Shown: one piece after another, positions 42,954 through 55,726 of the stretch
Layout: the number at the start of each line of letters is the position of its first letter
How positions within the stretch are numbered: the stretch's first letter is position 1
Origin: Novosphingobium barchaimii LL02
GTDB taxonomy: Bacteria > Pseudomonadota > Alphaproteobacteria > Sphingomonadales > Sphingomonadaceae
Length of the DNA: 64,000 nucleotides
Reading direction: 5' to 3'
NCBI RefSeq assembly: GCF_001046635.1
Contig: NZ_KQ130454.1
Location: forward strand, 503,501-567,500
Position numbers and translations under genes: made by a program
Notes under the pieces: generated by a model
What the model saw: the letters and a program-made list of their open reading frames with translations, nothing else
The model's database searches: none
What the model was told of the DNA's origin: nothing

Positions 42954-43148
42954 ATGAACTCGCCCGAAACCGTCTTCACCGATTCCCACCGCGTCTCCTG
43001 CGATGGGGCCACCGACATCCCCGGCGGCGCAGCCCTCGGCCATCCGCGCGTGTGGCTGGAAATCGACGAAAAGGGCTACGTCGAATGCGGCTACTGCGAC
43101 CGCCGCTTCGTGCTCAGGGGCGGCCCTTCGGACCTTCAGGCTGCCTGA
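42954..43148 (+). CDS. Small zinc-finger protein (zf-CHCC, NDUFS6-like)
   Basis: 64 residues. The pattern [30 protein letters not shown] gives a C-H-C-C zinc site as in the zf-CHCC family related to the complex I subunit NDUFS6. The ATG at 42954 starts just before the domain; the longer frame to 42870 adds nothing recognisable. Often found near respiratory or peptidase genes; here it precedes tldD. Likely zinc-binding; partner unknown. Confidence 0.8.
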   Translation: MNSPETVFTDSHRVSCDGATDIPGGAALGHPRVWLEIDEKGYVECGYCDRRFVLRGGPSDLQAA

Positions 43149-43235
43149 TCGTTCCTCGGGGTTTCGGTATTTTCCAGGTGGCCGGGTATTTCCGCCTGAC
43201 TTGAGAATGCTCTAGCCTTTCCTGCGGGCGACATG

Positions 43236-43251
43236 CCCCCTATATCGGGGG
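43236..43251 (+). promoter_or_regulatory. Hairpin covering the tldD ribosome-binding site
   Basis: CCCCC (43236-43240) pairs with GGGGG (43247-43251) around TATATC. The 3' arm is the only purine-rich Shine-Dalgarno candidate for tldD, so the stem could limit its translation. Confidence 0.4.
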
Positions 43252-43258
43252 TATGACC

Positions 43259-44671
43259 ATGACCGATCCGCGCTCGCTCCTTTACGCCCAGCTTTCGCCC
43301 GAAGAGGCGCAGGCGCTTGCCGCCGAGACGCTGAAGTCCTGCGAGGACGGCGAACTGTTCATGCAGTTCGTCGCCAGCGAGGCCTTCGGCTTCGACGACG
43401 GACGGCTCAAGACCGCCGATTACTCGCGCGATGCGGGCTTTGGCCTGCGCGGCGTTTCGGGCGAGATGACCGGCTTTGCCCATGCCAACGAGATTTCCGC
43501 CGCCGCCATCCGCCGCGCCGGGGAGACGCTTCAGTTGCTGGACCCCGCCAAGGGCCCGCGCGCCCTGCCGCCGGTACGCACCAACGCCAAGCTCTATACC
43601 GATGTCTCCCCGCTCGACCTTGTGGGCTTTGCCGAGAAGGTCCGCCTGCTGGAAACCATAGACGCTGCCGCGCGCGCGCGCGATCCGCGCGTCTCGCAGG
43701 TCAGCGCCAGCCTTTCGGGGTCATGGTCCGTGGTCGAGATCGTCCGGCCCGACGGCTACGTCGCCACCGATGTGCGCCCGCTGGTGCGCCTCAACGTATC
43801 GATCGTGGCGGAAAGCAACGGGCGGCGCGAAACCGGCTCGTTCGGCATGGGCGGCCGCTTCCTTTACGACGACCTGTTCAAGCCCGAGACCTGGAACGAA
43901 GGCATCGACGTGGCGCTGGCGCAGGCGCTGGTGAACCTTGAAAGCATCGACGCCCCCGCCGGTGAGTTCGCCGTGCTGTGCGGCCCCGGCTGGCCCGGCG
44001 TGCTGCTGCACGAAGCGATCGGCCACGGCCTCGAAGGCGATTTCAACCGCAAGGGCACTTCCGCTTTCTCCGGCCGCATCGGCGAGCGCGTGGCCGCCAG
44101 CGGCGTCACCATCGTCGACGACGGCTCCATCCCCGGCCGGCGCGGGTCGCTGACCATCGACGACGAGGGCACGCCGACCCGCGAAACCGTGCTGATCGAG
44201 GACGGCATCCTCAAGGGCTATATGCAGGACCGCCTCAACGCCCGCCTGATGGGTGTGGAATCCACCGGCAACGGCCGCCGCGAAAACTACGCCCACGCCC
44301 CGCAGGTACGCATGACCAACACCTTCATGAAGGGTGGAAACGACGATCCCGCCGAAATGCTGGCCGGCATGAAGAAGGGCATCTTCGCCAAGAGTTTCGG
44401 CGGCGGACAGGTCGACATCGTCTCGGGCAAGTTCGTGTTCTCCTGCACCGAGGCCTACATGGTCGAGAACGGCAAGCTGGGCGCCCCGATCAAGGGCGCG
44501 ACGCTGATCGGCGACGGGCCTTCGGTGCTGACCCGCGTCAAGGCGATCGGCAACGACCTCGAACTGGATCGGGGCGTCGGCGTCTGCGGCAAGGGCGGGC
44601 AGAGCGTGCCGGCCGGCGTGGGCCAGCCCTCGCTGCTGATCGAGGGACTGACTGTGGGCGGCACCGCCTGA
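43259..44671 (+). CDS. tldD: Metalloprotease TldD
   Basis: 470 residues. TldD forms a heterodimer with TldE (PmbA) that degrades unfolded peptides and matures some modified peptides. The zinc motif HEAIGHGLEGDF (HExxxH) is intact and is followed by the family block SAFSGRIGERVA; GSGKFVFSCTEAYMVE-like sequence near the C terminus carries the third ligand cysteine. I chose the second ATG at 43259 because the GGGGG stretch is seven bases before it; 43253 is the alternative. pmbA is not in this window. Confidence 0.92.
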   Translation: MTDPRSLLYAQLSPEEAQALAAETLKSCEDGELFMQFVASEAFGFDDGRLKTADYSRDAGFGLRGVSGEMTGFAHANEISAAAIRRAGETLQLLDPAKGPRALPPVRTNAKLYTDVSPLDLVGFAEKVRLLETIDAAARARDPRVSQVSASLSGSWSVVEIVRPDGYVATDVRPLVRLNVSIVAESNGRRETGSFGMGGRFLYDDLFKPETWNEGIDVALAQALVNLESIDAPAGEFAVLCGPGWPGVLLHEAIGHGLEGDFNRKGTSAFSGRIGERVAASGVTIVDDGSIPGRRGSLTIDDEGTPTRETVLIEDGILKGYMQDRLNARLMGVESTGNGRRENYAHAPQVRMTNTFMKGGNDDPAEMLAGMKKGIFAKSFGGGQVDIVSGKFVFSCTEAYMVENGKLGAPIKGATLIGDGPSVLTRVKAIGNDLELDRGVGVCGKGGQSVPAGVGQPSLLIEGLTVGGTA

Positions 44672-44737
44672 CGGGCACACCCGAACTTTTCCGTCTACCG
44701 CCTGCCATCTTTCAACCCCCTATTGCCCCCCCCGCCC

Positions 44738-44902
44738 CGTCACCCTGAACTTGTTTCAGGGTCCATGGGGCAGCGGGGCCCGAAAGGTCGTTGAGCCAAG
44801 AGCACTGGTGGTTTTAGACATCTTGGCACCGCATTTGCAGCCAGATAGACCCTGAAATAAATTCAGGGTGACGGGGGACGGGTGACGGGTGACGGGGGAC
44901 GG
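44738..44902. repeat. REP-like inverted repeat, copy C, with a short GACGGG tandem
   Basis: Left half 44738-44761 (CGTCACCCTGAACTTGTTTC then AGGG), right half 44846-44874 (ACCCTGAAATAAATTCAGGG then TGACG). It is followed at 44872-44902 by a run of GGTGACGGG/GGGGACGG units. It fills most of the 346 bases between tldD and the next gene; no coding sequence seen there. Confidence 0.75.
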
Positions 44903-45017
44903 ATCTGACGCGATCGGGACAGATGAACCGCGATTGGCCCATCAGCGGTCAGCCCCAGTTCAGCCGACTCGTGCCATATGTGGGACAACGCGGGGTGCGT
45001 TGGAAAGGAACAAGGCC

Positions 45018-45428
45018 ATGAAGAAGCTTGCGATCGCCGCGACATTCGCGCTCGGCGCCGCCATGCTCGCCGCTCCTGCCGTCGATGCCCGTACCAGGCT
45101 GACCGGGGAGCAACAGCTCGCCAAGATGCTGGATGGGCGCGAAGCCGGCAAGCCGGTGAGCTGCATCCCCTACTCGCAGACCCAGAACACGACCGTGATC
45201 GACAAGACCGCCATCGTCTACCGGGTCGGCGGTACGCTCTACGTCAACCGGCCAACCAATGCCGACCGGCTCGACAATGACGATATCATGGTGACGAAGC
45301 TCTACACGTCGCAGCTGTGCAGGCTCGATACCGTGCAGCTGCACGATCGCACAGTCGGCAACATGTGGAACGGCTTCGTCGGCCTTCAGGACTTCGTGCC
45401 ATACCGCAAGGCTCCAGCCGCGAACTGA
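45018..45428 (+). CDS. Conserved-looking secreted protein of unknown function
   Basis: 136 residues with a clear signal peptide (KKLAIAATFALGAAMLAAPAVDA). The mature part has two cysteines (VSCIPYSQ and SQLCRLDTV) and predicted beta structure (TAIVYRVGGTLYVNRP). I do not recognise a named family. AAGG precedes ATG 45018; the longer frame from 44889 runs through the repeat. A good terminator follows, so it is a single-gene unit. Probably periplasmic. Confidence 0.7.
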   Translation: MKKLAIAATFALGAAMLAAPAVDARTRLTGEQQLAKMLDGREAGKPVSCIPYSQTQNTTVIDKTAIVYRVGGTLYVNRPTNADRLDNDDIMVTKLYTSQLCRLDTVQLHDRTVGNMWNGFVGLQDFVPYRKAPAAN

Positions 45429-45447
45429 CCTTATCGCGTTTCCTCGG

Positions 45448-45487
45448 GAACAGGGTCGGAGGCATTGCTTCCGGCCCTGTTCTTTTT
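45448..45487 (+). terminator. Intrinsic terminator
   Basis: GAACAGGGTCGGA (45448-45460) pairs with TCCGGCCCTGTTC (45470-45482) with one G-T pair, followed by five Ts. Confidence 0.88.
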
Positions 45488-45565
45488 GCGCACAAGGCAG
45501 GACGCCGCCCTCGCCCCGGCACCTGCGTCATTGCGCCCAGGATTTTTGCGGGCATTGTGCATCCG

Positions 45566-45973
45566 ATGAACCGCCGTACCTTTTCCCGCACCGTGCTGGC
45601 CTTGCTCTACGCGGCGGCCGGCGTGCTCCACCTTGCCATGCCCGCGCCGTTCCTTGGCATCGTGCCGCCGTGGGTGCCCTTCCCCGCATGGGTGGTCTGT
45701 CTGACCGGCCTTGCGGAGATCGCCGGAGCCGCCGGACTGCTCCAGCCGCTGTCGCCCGCTTTGCGCCGGGCCGCCGGTTGGGGCCTTGCCGCCTATGCGC
45801 TGTGCGTGTGGCCCGCCAACGTCCAGCATATGCTGATCGACATGGCAAAGCCTGGCCACGGTCTGGGCCTTGGCTACCACATCCCGCGCCTGGCGCTGCA
45901 GCCGGTGCTGATCTGGTGGCCCCTGTGGGCCGCCGGCGTCACCGACTGGCCGTGGCGCCGCCGACCGGCTTAG
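45566..45973 (+). CDS. DoxX-like integral membrane protein
   Basis: 135 residues with four membrane segments: TVLALLYAAAGVLHLAMP, FPAWVVCLTGLAEIAGAAG, AAGWGLAAYALCVWPANV and a fourth near LQPVLIWWPLWAAG. The second segment has the DoxX-family glutamate (GLAEIAGAAGLL). Function of most members is unclear; some are linked to redox or thiosulfate metabolism. ATG 45566 begins the protein; the longer frame has no support. Its TAG stop overlaps the TAA of the convergent MlaA-like gene (TTAG). Confidence 0.75.
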   Translation: MNRRTFSRTVLALLYAAAGVLHLAMPAPFLGIVPPWVPFPAWVVCLTGLAEIAGAAGLLQPLSPALRRAAGWGLAAYALCVWPANVQHMLIDMAKPGHGLGLGYHIPRLALQPVLIWWPLWAAGVTDWPWRRRPA

Positions 45974-47172
45974 GGCGCCGGGACCGTTTCCGGCACCGGG
46001 GGCAGAGCGGGCGTACCCGATACCGGCGCTTCCGGTGCGGGGGCGGCCGGGGCCATGCCCGTGGAGCTGGGGATGGACACGGTCGGCCGCGCGGCGTCGC
46101 TGCCCTCCGGGGCGTTGTCGTTCACGTGCGCCGGGATCGTCGGCAGAACCGGATCGGGGATGCCCTTCCGGGCGCGGTATTCAGCGCTGTGCAGCGCGTC
46201 CACCTCGGCCTGCCGCCGCTTCAGGTAGAAGTCGCGGGTGGCCACATAAGGATCGGCCGCGGCGCGGTTGGCGGCGATCTGCTCGTCGAATTCGACGCGG
46301 TCGTTCAGCGACTTCACCGTGCCCGTGCCGATGGAATAAGCCGGCTTGTTGAACGGACTGCCGAAAATGGTTGGCACGATCGAAAGGTCCAGCACGCGGC
46401 CCACCAGATCGCGCGCCGTGGTCGGACCCAGCACCGGCAGGAACAGGTAAGGCCCGTTACCGATGCCGTAATAGCCGAACGTGTTGGCGAAACCGTTCTG
46501 GCGATAGGGCAGGTGGAAAGGCTTGCGCTTGGCCATGTCGAACAGCCCCGCAACGCCGATGGTGCTGTTGATGCCGAAACGGCCCAGCGTTTCCAGCGCC
46601 TTGCCCGGCTTGAACTGGAGCAGGTAGTTCACGAAGACAATCGGCTCGGCCAGATTGATAAGCACGTTGCGCAGGCCATTGCGGACCGGCTTGGGGACGA
46701 TTTTCTCGTAATTCCCGGCCACCGGCGCGACCACGGCCTTGTCCACCGCATTGACCGCCTCGAACGTGGCCACGTTGATCGCCGAAAGCGGATCGGCGCG
46801 GATATGGCGGGGGCTGGCGTTGACGATGATGACATTCTCGCCCTCCGCAGGCGCCGGGGCGCCAGTCGGAACGCCCGCCGGGACATTTGCCGGTGGCGGC
46901 GCGGTTCCGGTCTGCGCCTCGGGAAGCGCGGGGGCGGGTTCCTCCACCGGCTGCGCCGCGACGGCGGAAGGCGCCGGGGCAGCCGGCACCGCCTGCTGCG
47001 CGAGGGCAAGCATCGGCGCCTCGCGCACCGCTATGACGTCACCGTCGTCCTGGGAAGTCGGCCCCACACTCGCCAGCATCATAGCCAGCGTAATAGTCGA
47101 CACGCCCAATCCGTACTTTCCTTTTCGAAGCCACCCGCTCGCCGCGGCTAATATCCGCGACTTTCGATGCAA
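45970..47172 (-). CDS. MlaA (VacJ) family protein without lipobox
   Basis: About 400 residues. The central part matches MlaA, the outer-membrane component of the phospholipid retrograde-transport system: DPLSAINVATFEAVNAVDK, PEPIVFVNYLLQ-like segment, LGRFGINSTIGVAGLFD, FGYYGIGNGPYLFLPVLGPTTARD split across the fold. Flanking it are Pro/Ala-rich tails of about 110 residues before and 65 after. Unlike typical MlaA there is no cysteine at all, so no lipobox; an uncleaved or signal-peptidase-I segment (VSTITLAMMLASVG) is seen instead. The TTG at 47172 is a weakly supported start. Confidence 0.8.
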   Translation of the reverse strand: MHRKSRILAAASGWLRKGKYGLGVSTITLAMMLASVGPTSQDDGDVIAVREAPMLALAQQAVPAAPAPSAVAAQPVEEPAPALPEAQTGTAPPPANVPAGVPTGAPAPAEGENVIIVNASPRHIRADPLSAINVATFEAVNAVDKAVVAPVAGNYEKIVPKPVRNGLRNVLINLAEPIVFVNYLLQFKPGKALETLGRFGINSTIGVAGLFDMAKRKPFHLPYRQNGFANTFGYYGIGNGPYLFLPVLGPTTARDLVGRVLDLSIVPTIFGSPFNKPAYSIGTGTVKSLNDRVEFDEQIAANRAAADPYVATRDFYLKRRQAEVDALHSAEYRARKGIPDPVLPTIPAHVNDNAPEGSDAARPTVSIPSSTGMAPAAPAPEAPVSGTPALPPVPETVPAP

Positions 47173-47366
47173 ATGTTATCCCGCGACCCAGGATAACGGC
47201 AAGTTCGCCGCCATCCGCCGCCCTTGATGACAGCACCGCGAGCGGAATCCCACACCTCAGTTTTTCCATTCGTCGCACGCGGGGCTAATAAAGCTCAAGG
47301 ACAATGTTCAAAAAGCATGGTTTGTCGCCCGCCGCCCGGTGGATCGTCACGGCGCTGCAGACGCGG

Positions 47367-47782
47367 CTACACCTTGCCGCCGAGCCTGCGCCCGATCGTC
47401 ACGACGTCCTGAACGTCATATCCCAGTGCGGCATAAAAGCCCCGCGCATCGGCATTGTCGCCGCGCACCATAAGCTGGATCTTGGGGCAACCGCGCTGTT
47501 CCAGCCAGCGCTCGCTTGCCTGCATAAGTGCGCGGCCAAGCCCCTCGCCCCGCTGCGTAAGCGATACCGCGAGGTAATAGACCCAGCCGCGATGGCCGTC
47601 GAAACCAACCATAACGCTGCCAGCCAGCCGGCCGCCTGCTCGCGCCGCCAGCACGGCGGATGCCGGGCCGGCCAGCGCCAGGTCGAAATCGGCCACGGGA
47701 TCGTTCCATGGCCGCGTCAACCCCGCCTCGCGCCACAGGGCCACGACATCGTCGCGGTCCGCAGGCGAAGCGGGAGTGACGG

Positions 47783-47792
<10 letters not shown>
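47367..47792 (-). CDS. GNAT family N-acetyltransferase (YpeA-like)
   Basis: 141 residues with the GNAT core: [19 protein letters not shown] (beta 4), [18 protein letters not shown] (acetyl-CoA loop Q/RxxGxG/A) and [18 protein letters not shown] (motif B). The YpeA-type ending MVRGDNA/FYxxLGY is clear. It uses acetyl-CoA to acetylate an unknown amine. The start GTG at 47792 overlaps the last ten bases of guaA, so the two are translationally linked. Confidence 0.85.
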
Positions 47793-49342
<1,550 letters not shown>

Positions 49343-49803
49343 GGCGGGCCACTAGTCGCGCGCGCGTTTTCTGTCCAGCCCCAGCGATAATCCGCCGAGG
49401 TGAAACCCTTTGTTTCCGAGGCGTGCAGCCACACATGGCCTGCCAGGGATTCACCCTCTCTTCGCAAGATGCTCGGAGGCGCCTGACCACGGATGCCTAA
49501 AAATTAGGCAAACCGCGATTTCCCGCCCTTAACCGAATTCGCACCAACCAGCGCGAGCGGGCAAAAAATGCTGAGTTGCAGACTTTGCCACCGACCCAGA
49601 AACCTTACAGCGTACGACTTTCAGCTTCATTCAGCTTGAGCGCCTTGCAAGTAACGACTGTCATAATTGTGAAATATGCAACCGGGCTTGCTGCTTTTGA
49701 ATTTGCGCAATTTTTACGCAGCCCTATTTGCCGCATTGCAACATGAGCGACCAAAAGCGCCGTGCATGCGATAAAATGAAAAAGTGTTTGCAGGAGCATA
49801 CCA
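49343..49803. other. AT-rich intergenic region upstream of guaA
   Basis: About 460 bases with A+T above the local average and no credible gene. A minus-strand frame at 49605-49811 has a hydrophobic start but no family or good ribosome-binding site. It should contain the guaA promoter and that of the 26-residue ORF; a small RNA is possible. Confidence 0.4.
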
Positions 49804-49884
49804 ATGACCATCGTCCACCGGACGTTCGGTTTTGCCGCAGCCCTTGGCGCCAGCGCCTTGGCCTTCGCGCTTACCCTGGCCTGA
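49804..49884 (+). CDS. 26-residue hydrophobic small ORF
   Basis: ATG 49804 preceded by AGGAG at eight bases and ending TGA at 49884: MTIVHRTFGFAAALGASAL then AFALTLA. A single hydrophobic segment, as in small membrane peptides. A strong terminator follows 70 bases later, so a short dedicated transcript is likely. Function unknown; too short for a family call. Confidence 0.5.
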   Translation: MTIVHRTFGFAAALGASALAFALTLA

Positions 49885-49953
49885 TTTCAGGCGCCTGAAT
49901 CGAAAGCCCTGTGCCGGGCCCGAGATTTGGGTAGGGAACCGAAACCCACGAGA

Positions 49954-49979
49954 AGGGCGGCCGCAAGGCCGCCTTTTTT
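49954..49979 (+). terminator. Intrinsic terminator after the 26-residue ORF
   Basis: GGCGGCC (49956-49962), GCAA loop, GGCCGCC (49967-49973), then six Ts. Confidence 0.88.
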
Positions 49980-50008
49980 GCGTTTCCAGTCAGCCCAGTC
50001 GGACGGGC

Positions 50009-50191
50009 TCAATCGAGTCCCCAAGCCACCCGGTGCATGCGCGGAGCGAAGATATCCCTGCGATGGCCGGCCTCCCATGCCGCGCGGGATTCAGGGTTTC
50101 GATAGGGATTGCTGGAAATGGGCAACCCTTCCTGGGCCGCCTTGATGCCCCAGAGGTGGGCCTGCTGCACTGTCACGGGGTTTCGTCTCAC
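50009..50191 (-). CDS. RMF/CrpP-like small protein
   Basis: 60 residues. The pattern AHLWGIKAAQEG, then NPY, then R-x-x-W-x-x-G-H (ESRAAWEAGHRRD) matches the RMF/CrpP fold (ribosome modulation factor: AH-x2-G-x2-A, PY, W-x2-GW). Such proteins cause ribosome hibernation or have been linked to antibiotic modification. The start is probably the GTG at 50191; the ribosome-binding site is weak. It lies on the opposite strand between the 26-residue ORF and gyrB. Confidence 0.6.
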   Translation of the reverse strand: MRRNPVTVQQAHLWGIKAAQEGLPISSNPYRNPESRAAWEAGHRRDIFAPRMHRVAWGLD

Positions 50192-53105
<2,914 letters not shown>

Positions 53106-53391
53106 CGCCATCTGAAAATCGCATTCGTTATCGATCCATCCCCGGGGGCCTTACGGTACTTCCGGAGGATGGATCACGCCCTGAGTAAGATCGGGCAGTT
53201 TTCTTCCTCCCCGGCAGAATTCGCGAGTGAGCGCAAGAAGTTGGCCGCCGCCGCGCAGCCCCCTCCCCCCAGTGCCAAAAATGCCGCAGTGTTTTTGGCA
53301 ACGGTGTGTGCACATCATTGCATTTGCTGGATTTGCCCCGAGCGCCTATCGGGCCAAACGCTAAAAAATATAGCTGATCTCAGGGGTATTC
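53106..53391. other. Intergenic region after gyrB
   Basis: 286 bases, no gene. A large hairpin (GATCCATCC at 53133-53141 with GGATGGATC at 53167-53175) follows gyrB and may end its transcript. AGGGG at six bases before the next ATG is the receptor's ribosome-binding site. Confidence 0.45.
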
Positions 53392-55605
53392 ATGAATTCT
53401 GCTCGCTTGCGCCGGTTTACGGCAGTGTCGGTCCTTGCCGTGACGGCGGCTTGTGCCGTTCCCGCCATCGCGCAGGAGGCCGCGCCCGCCGCATCCGTGG
53501 ACGAGGGCTTCGCCGATGGCGGCATCGTCGTCACCGCGACCCGCCGTTCGGAACGCGCCGTCGACGTGCCGATCGCCGTCTCCGCGCTCTCGGGCGAAAA
53601 GCTGGACGTGCTCAACTCCAGCGGCCAGGACATCCGCTTCCTGTCCGCCCGCGTGCCCAGCCTTCAGATCGAATCCTCGTTCGGCCGCACGTTCCCGCGC
53701 TTCTACATCCGCGGCCTGGGCAATACCGACTTCAGCGCCGACGCCGCGCAGCCGGTTTCGGTGGTCTATGACAACGTCGCGCTGGAAAGCCCGATGCTCA
53801 AGGCCTTCCCGGCCTTCGATCTTGAAAACGTCGAAGTGCTCAAGGGACCGCAGGGCACCCTGTTCGGCCGCAACACCCCGGCCGGCGTGGTCAAGCTGAC
53901 ATCCAAGCGCCCGTCCGAGGAACTGGACGGCCACGTCAGCGCATCCTGGGCTACCTACAACACCGTGAACCTGGAAGCCGCCGTGGGTGCGCCGCTGACC
54001 GACAAGCTGCGCTTTCGCGTTGCCGGCCTCGTCCAGCGCCGCGACGACTGGGTGAAGAACGACTACGCCCAGACCATCAACGAGCGCAAGTTCGAGGGTT
54101 ATCAGGACTACGCCGGACGCATCCAGTTCGAGTATGAGGACGGCCCGCTGGACATCCTCGTCAACGCCCATGCCCGTTCGCTGAAGGGCACCGCGCGCCT
54201 GTTCCGCGCCAATGCGATCAAGCCGGGCACCAACGATCTGGTCGACGGCTACGACATCGAACATACCGCCCAGAACGGCTCCAACCCGCAGACGCTGGAA
54301 AGCTGGGGCGCCAACGTCCAGGCCAGCTACGAGTTCGACGGCCTTGGCTCGCTCTACTCGATCACGGCATGGGAGCGCGCCAGCGTGTTCTCGCGCGGGG
54401 ACATCGACGGCGGTTTCCCGGGGATCGTACCATTCCAGGTGCAGACCGGCGGCACCACCACGCCGAAGGAATTCTCGCAGGAACTGCGCTTCGCCTCGAA
54501 GAAGTTCGGCGACGTCAGCTTCCAGGCGGGCGCCTACTACTTCAACCAGAACCTCGAGAACGAGAGCGGTTCCTGGTCCAACACCAATTCCTATACGCCC
54601 ACCAGCATCGCACACCTCGACAACGAGACTTACGCCTTTTTCGGTTCGGTGGAGTACACCCCGGTGGATTCGCTGATCCTGCGCGGCGGCGTGCGCTGGT
54701 CGCATGACAAGCGGTTCAGCGTGCTGGTCAACGGCGACGACATCGATGCCGCCACCGGCATCTCGACCGGCTCGGCAAAGGGTTCGAAGTGGTCGTGGGA
54801 CGGCAGCGCGACTTACAAGCTGTCGAACTTCACCAGCGTCTATGCCCGCGTGGCCTCCGGTTACCTTGGCGCGGCCCTGAAGAACGACACCGCCGCCGGC
54901 GTCGCGACGATGGCCAAGCCGCAGACGACGACCTCCTACGAGATCGGCTTCAAGGGCGAACAGCCGGGCCTGTTCAGCTTCGCACTCGACGGATACTACT
55001 TCGACACGAAGAACATCCAGCTCACCGCCGTCGGCGGCAGCACGAACGTGACGCAGTTGATGAACGCCCGCAAGGCGATCGGCTACGGCGCCGAAGCGGA
55101 GTTCTCGGCCACCCCGATCGAGAACCTGGTGCTGACGCTGGGCGGCAGCTACAACCACACCGAACTGAAGGACCGCGACCTCTACGTCGCGCCTTGCGGC
55201 GGTGGCTGCACCGTCACCGATCCGCTGGTCACCGTCGGCGGGACCACGCTGGCCTCGATCAACGGCAATCGCCTGCCGCAGGCCCCGCGCTGGATCGGCA
55301 ATGCGACGCTGCGCTATGCCGTGCCGCTGGGCAACGACAACGAGATCTTCGCCTATACGGACTGGTCCTACCGCAGCAAGATCAACCTCTTCCTGTACGA
55401 TTCGGTCGAGTTCACGGGCAAGGCCTTCCTCGAAGGCGGCCTGCGCGCCGGTTACCGCGACAACAAGCGGGGCTACGAGGTTGCGGCGTTCGCCCGCAAC
55501 ATCACCAACCAGATCCGCGTCGTCGGCGCGATCGACTTCAACAACCTGACCGCGATGCTGAACGAACCGCGCATCATCGGCGGGGAAGTCCGCTTCAACT
55601 TCTGA
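53392..55605 (+). CDS. TonB-dependent outer-membrane receptor, possibly for nucleosides
   Basis: 737 residues: signal peptide (first about 27, cut at AIAQEA), TonB-box-like GIVVTATRR, plug domain (VPSLQIESSFGRTFPRFYIRG, GPQGTLFGRNTPAGVVKLTS) and a barrel ending in EVRFNF with the C-terminal Phe. It is followed after a terminator by a secreted nucleoside-hydrolase-like gene on the same strand, the usual layout of a substrate-specific uptake unit in sphingomonads. Ligand (nucleoside or related glycoside) is inferred from that neighbour only. Confidence 0.9.
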   Translation: MNSARLRRFTAVSVLAVTAACAVPAIAQEAAPAASVDEGFADGGIVVTATRRSERAVDVPIAVSALSGEKLDVLNSSGQDIRFLSARVPSLQIESSFGRTFPRFYIRGLGNTDFSADAAQPVSVVYDNVALESPMLKAFPAFDLENVEVLKGPQGTLFGRNTPAGVVKLTSKRPSEELDGHVSASWATYNTVNLEAAVGAPLTDKLRFRVAGLVQRRDDWVKNDYAQTINERKFEGYQDYAGRIQFEYEDGPLDILVNAHARSLKGTARLFRANAIKPGTNDLVDGYDIEHTAQNGSNPQTLESWGANVQASYEFDGLGSLYSITAWERASVFSRGDIDGGFPGIVPFQVQTGGTTTPKEFSQELRFASKKFGDVSFQAGAYYFNQNLENESGSWSNTNSYTPTSIAHLDNETYAFFGSVEYTPVDSLILRGGVRWSHDKRFSVLVNGDDIDAATGISTGSAKGSKWSWDGSATYKLSNFTSVYARVASGYLGAALKNDTAAGVATMAKPQTTTSYEIGFKGEQPGLFSFALDGYYFDTKNIQLTAVGGSTNVTQLMNARKAIGYGAEAEFSATPIENLVLTLGGSYNHTELKDRDLYVAPCGGGCTVTDPLVTVGGTTLASINGNRLPQAPRWIGNATLRYAVPLGNDNEIFAYTDWSYRSKINLFLYDSVEFTGKAFLEGGLRAGYRDNKRGYEVAAFARNITNQIRVVGAIDFNNLTAMLNEPRIIGGEVRFNF

Positions 55606-55612
55606 CAAAGCG

Positions 55613-55642
55613 AAGGGCGCCGGTCATCCGGCGCCCTTTCTT
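55613..55642 (+). terminator. Terminator after the TonB receptor
   Basis: AAGGGCGCCGG (55613-55623), TCAT loop, CCGGCGCCCTTT (55628-55639), then C and Ts. An 11-bp stem, 8 bases after the stop codon. Confidence 0.88.
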
Positions 55643-55726
55643 CATGGCCCTACCGCGCGGGCCCGCCCATCGGGGCGATCGATGCGCGGGCGGCTGCGCC
55701 ATGCCTTCGCGCAACAAGGACAATAG

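Noticed and set aside
49605-49811. 68-residue minus-strand frame with a hydrophobic start upstream of guaA
   Set aside because: No good ribosome-binding site or family; overlaps the start of the better-supported 26-residue ORF.
53380-55608. 742-codon frame opposite the TonB receptor, and similar long frames opposite the first receptor, argS and the ThDP enzyme
   Set aside because: Antisense shadows of well-supported genes, with arginine- or valine-rich unlikely translations.
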